From the NCBI GenBank assembly GCA_913062835.1, contig CAJXXD010000072.1:1-5718 (forward strand): a stretch of DNA of 5,718 bases. Direction: 5' to 3'. This DNA comes from an uncultured Gammaproteobacteria bacterium. Lineage in GTDB: Bacteria; Pseudomonadota; Gammaproteobacteria; Pseudomonadales; Litorivicinaceae. The notes beneath the pieces are model-generated. The model did no database searches and was not told where the DNA came from. It was given only the letters and a program-made list of their open reading frames with translations. The position numbers were made by a program, and so were the translations under genes. This document shows positions 4,705 to 5,718 of this stretch, one piece after another (position 1 is the first letter of the stretch; every line of letters starts with the position of its first letter).

Positions 4705-5718
4705 ATGGGATTTAAATGCGGCATTGTGGGGCTGCCCAACGTCGGCAAGTCGACCCTCTTTAATGCACTGACCAAAGCCGGCATTGAGGCTCAAAACTTT
4801 CCGTTTTGTACCATCGAGCCGAACGCGGGGGTCGTTCCCATCCCAGATCCACGTTTGGACCAACTGACTGAGATCGTCAAGCCAGAGCGCGTGGTGCCAA
4901 CGACTATGGAATTTGTGGACATCGCAGGGCTCGTTGCCGGCGCATCGAAAGGCGAGGGTCTCGGCAATCAGTTCTTGGCTAATATCCGTGAAACCGACGC
5001 AATTGCGCATGTAGTCCGTTGCTTCGATGACGACAATATCGTCCACGTTGCGGGAAAAGTGGATCCGGCATCTGACATCGAAATCATCAATACTGAGCTC
5101 GCCTTGGCAGATCTTGAGTCGGTCGAAAAGCAATTGCAAAAAGCGCAAAAGCAAGCCAAAGGCGGCGACAAGGATGCCAAGGCTCTGATTGCAGTAGGTG
5201 ACAAATTACTGCCGGCTTTAAATGAAGGGCTTCCGGTTCGCTCGGTTGAGCTGACACCCGAGGAGCGTCTCGTCGTTAAAAGTCTTCACTTACTGACCAT
5301 TAAACCCACGCTGTATATCGCCAACGTAGCAGAAGATGGATTTGAGAATAATCCATGGCTGGATACGGTTCGTGGCATCGCAGAACAGGAAAATGCGCAA
5401 GTGGTCCCAATTTGTAACAAAATTGAAGCGGAAATTGCCGAACTTGAAGACGATGAAAAAGCCGAGTTCTTAGAAGAGCTCGGATTAGCCGAAGCCGGAT
5501 TGGATCGGGTGATTCGTGCAGGCTATGGCCTGTTGGGATTACAGACTTACTTTACTGCCGGTGTGAAAGAAGTTCGGGCGTGGACCGTACCTGTTGGGGC
5601 GACTGCACCTCAGGCTGCCGGAAAGATCCATACTGACTTTGAGAAAGGCTTCATTCGCGCGGAAGTGATTGCGTTTGATGACTATGTGACGCTGGGTGGT
5701 GAACAGGCCGCTAAAGAT
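4705..5718 (+). CDS. ychF: Ribosome-associated ATPase YchF (Obg family), 3' end cut by window
   Basis: YchF (OLA1 in eukaryotes) is a P-loop protein of the Obg family that prefers ATP to GTP, binds ribosomes and is linked to stress responses. The 338 codons present align throughout with E. coli YchF (363 residues), so about 25 residues lie beyond the window. Motifs are the Walker [10 protein letters not shown] (9-17), FPFCTIEPN (32-40), [20 protein letters not shown] (72-91) containing the DxxG switch, His114 (the position reported as catalytic in E. coli YchF), NVAE (207-210) as the NxxE that replaces the GTPase NKxD motif, and a TGS domain from about 277 ([15 protein letters not shown], then [19 protein letters not shown]). 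A charged helical segment rich in Lys and Gln lies at about 133-157. Start ATG has a strong ribosome site. There is no frameshift or stop up to base 5718. Confidence 0.97.
   Translation, partial: MGFKCGIVGLPNVGKSTLFNALTKAGIEAQNFPFCTIEPNAGVVPIPDPRLDQLTEIVKPERVVPTTMEFVDIAGLVAGASKGEGLGNQFLANIRETDAIAHVVRCFDDDNIVHVAGKVDPASDIEIINTELALADLESVEKQLQKAQKQAKGGDKDAKALIAVGDKLLPALNEGLPVRSVELTPEERLVVKSLHLLTIKPTLYIANVAEDGFENNPWLDTVRGIAEQENAQVVPICNKIEAEIAELEDDEKAEFLEELGLAEAGLDRVIRAGYGLLGLQTYFTAGVKEVRAWTVPVGATAPQAAGKIHTDFEKGFIRAEVIAFDDYVTLGGEQAAKD

Noticed and set aside
1..5718. Many open frames on the minus strand (for example 4630-5154, 2687-3079, 3930-4328) and the plus-strand frames at 1645-1860 and 4200-4388
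   Set aside because: All lie over plus-strand genes with full family motifs, show no recognisable domain, and have low-complexity or arginine-, serine- and cysteine-rich translations typical of shadow frames.

Overview
The window is a compact, single-direction housekeeping block from a gammaproteobacterium. The gene order is TPR protein, lolB, ispE, tRNA-Gln(TTG), prs, rplY (long L25 form), pth, ychF. It matches what I recall of the Pseudomonas aeruginosa PA4667-PA4673 neighbourhood, including the tRNA-Gln between ispE and prs. The proteins resemble gammaproteobacterial homologues, but several are clearly diverged from both E. coli and Pseudomonas, so I would not name a genus. An uncultured or lesser-known gammaproteobacterium of moderate GC fits.

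Layout. Bases 1-38 are a perfect 17-bp inverted repeat with a 4-base loop, abutting the window edge and the broken 5' end of the first gene. Bases 17-925 carry the C-terminal half of a TPR protein related to LbcA. Bases 922-1521 are lolB, overlapping the TPR gene by GTGA. Bases 1500-2369 are ispE, overlapping lolB by 22 bp. One base after the ispE stop comes tRNA-Gln (2371-2446), with a candidate promoter -10 inside the ispE 3' end. prs follows; its start is best placed at the GTG at 2480, not the upstream TTG. A 72-base gap with hairpins and a strong Shine-Dalgarno leads to rplY (3494-4126). pth (4123-4695) overlaps rplY by GTGA and holds a terminator-like hairpin near its start. ychF (4705 to the window end) has 338 codons here and lacks only about 25.

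How the genes relate. The block combines envelope lipoprotein handling (the LbcA-like protein and LolB), isoprenoid precursor synthesis (IspE), PRPP supply (Prs), and translation (tRNA-Gln, L25, peptidyl-tRNA hydrolase, and the ribosome-associated ATPase YchF). No stretch without a gene exceeds 75 bases. No mobile element, CRISPR array or cargo island is visible.

I see no new biological system here. The observations most worth checking are the terminal palindrome (possibly a fold-back assembly or amplification artefact), the terminator-like hairpin inside the pth catalytic-motif codons, the structured prs-rplY leader, the tRNA promoter embedded in ispE, and a Thr in LolB where E. coli has the functionally important Leu68.
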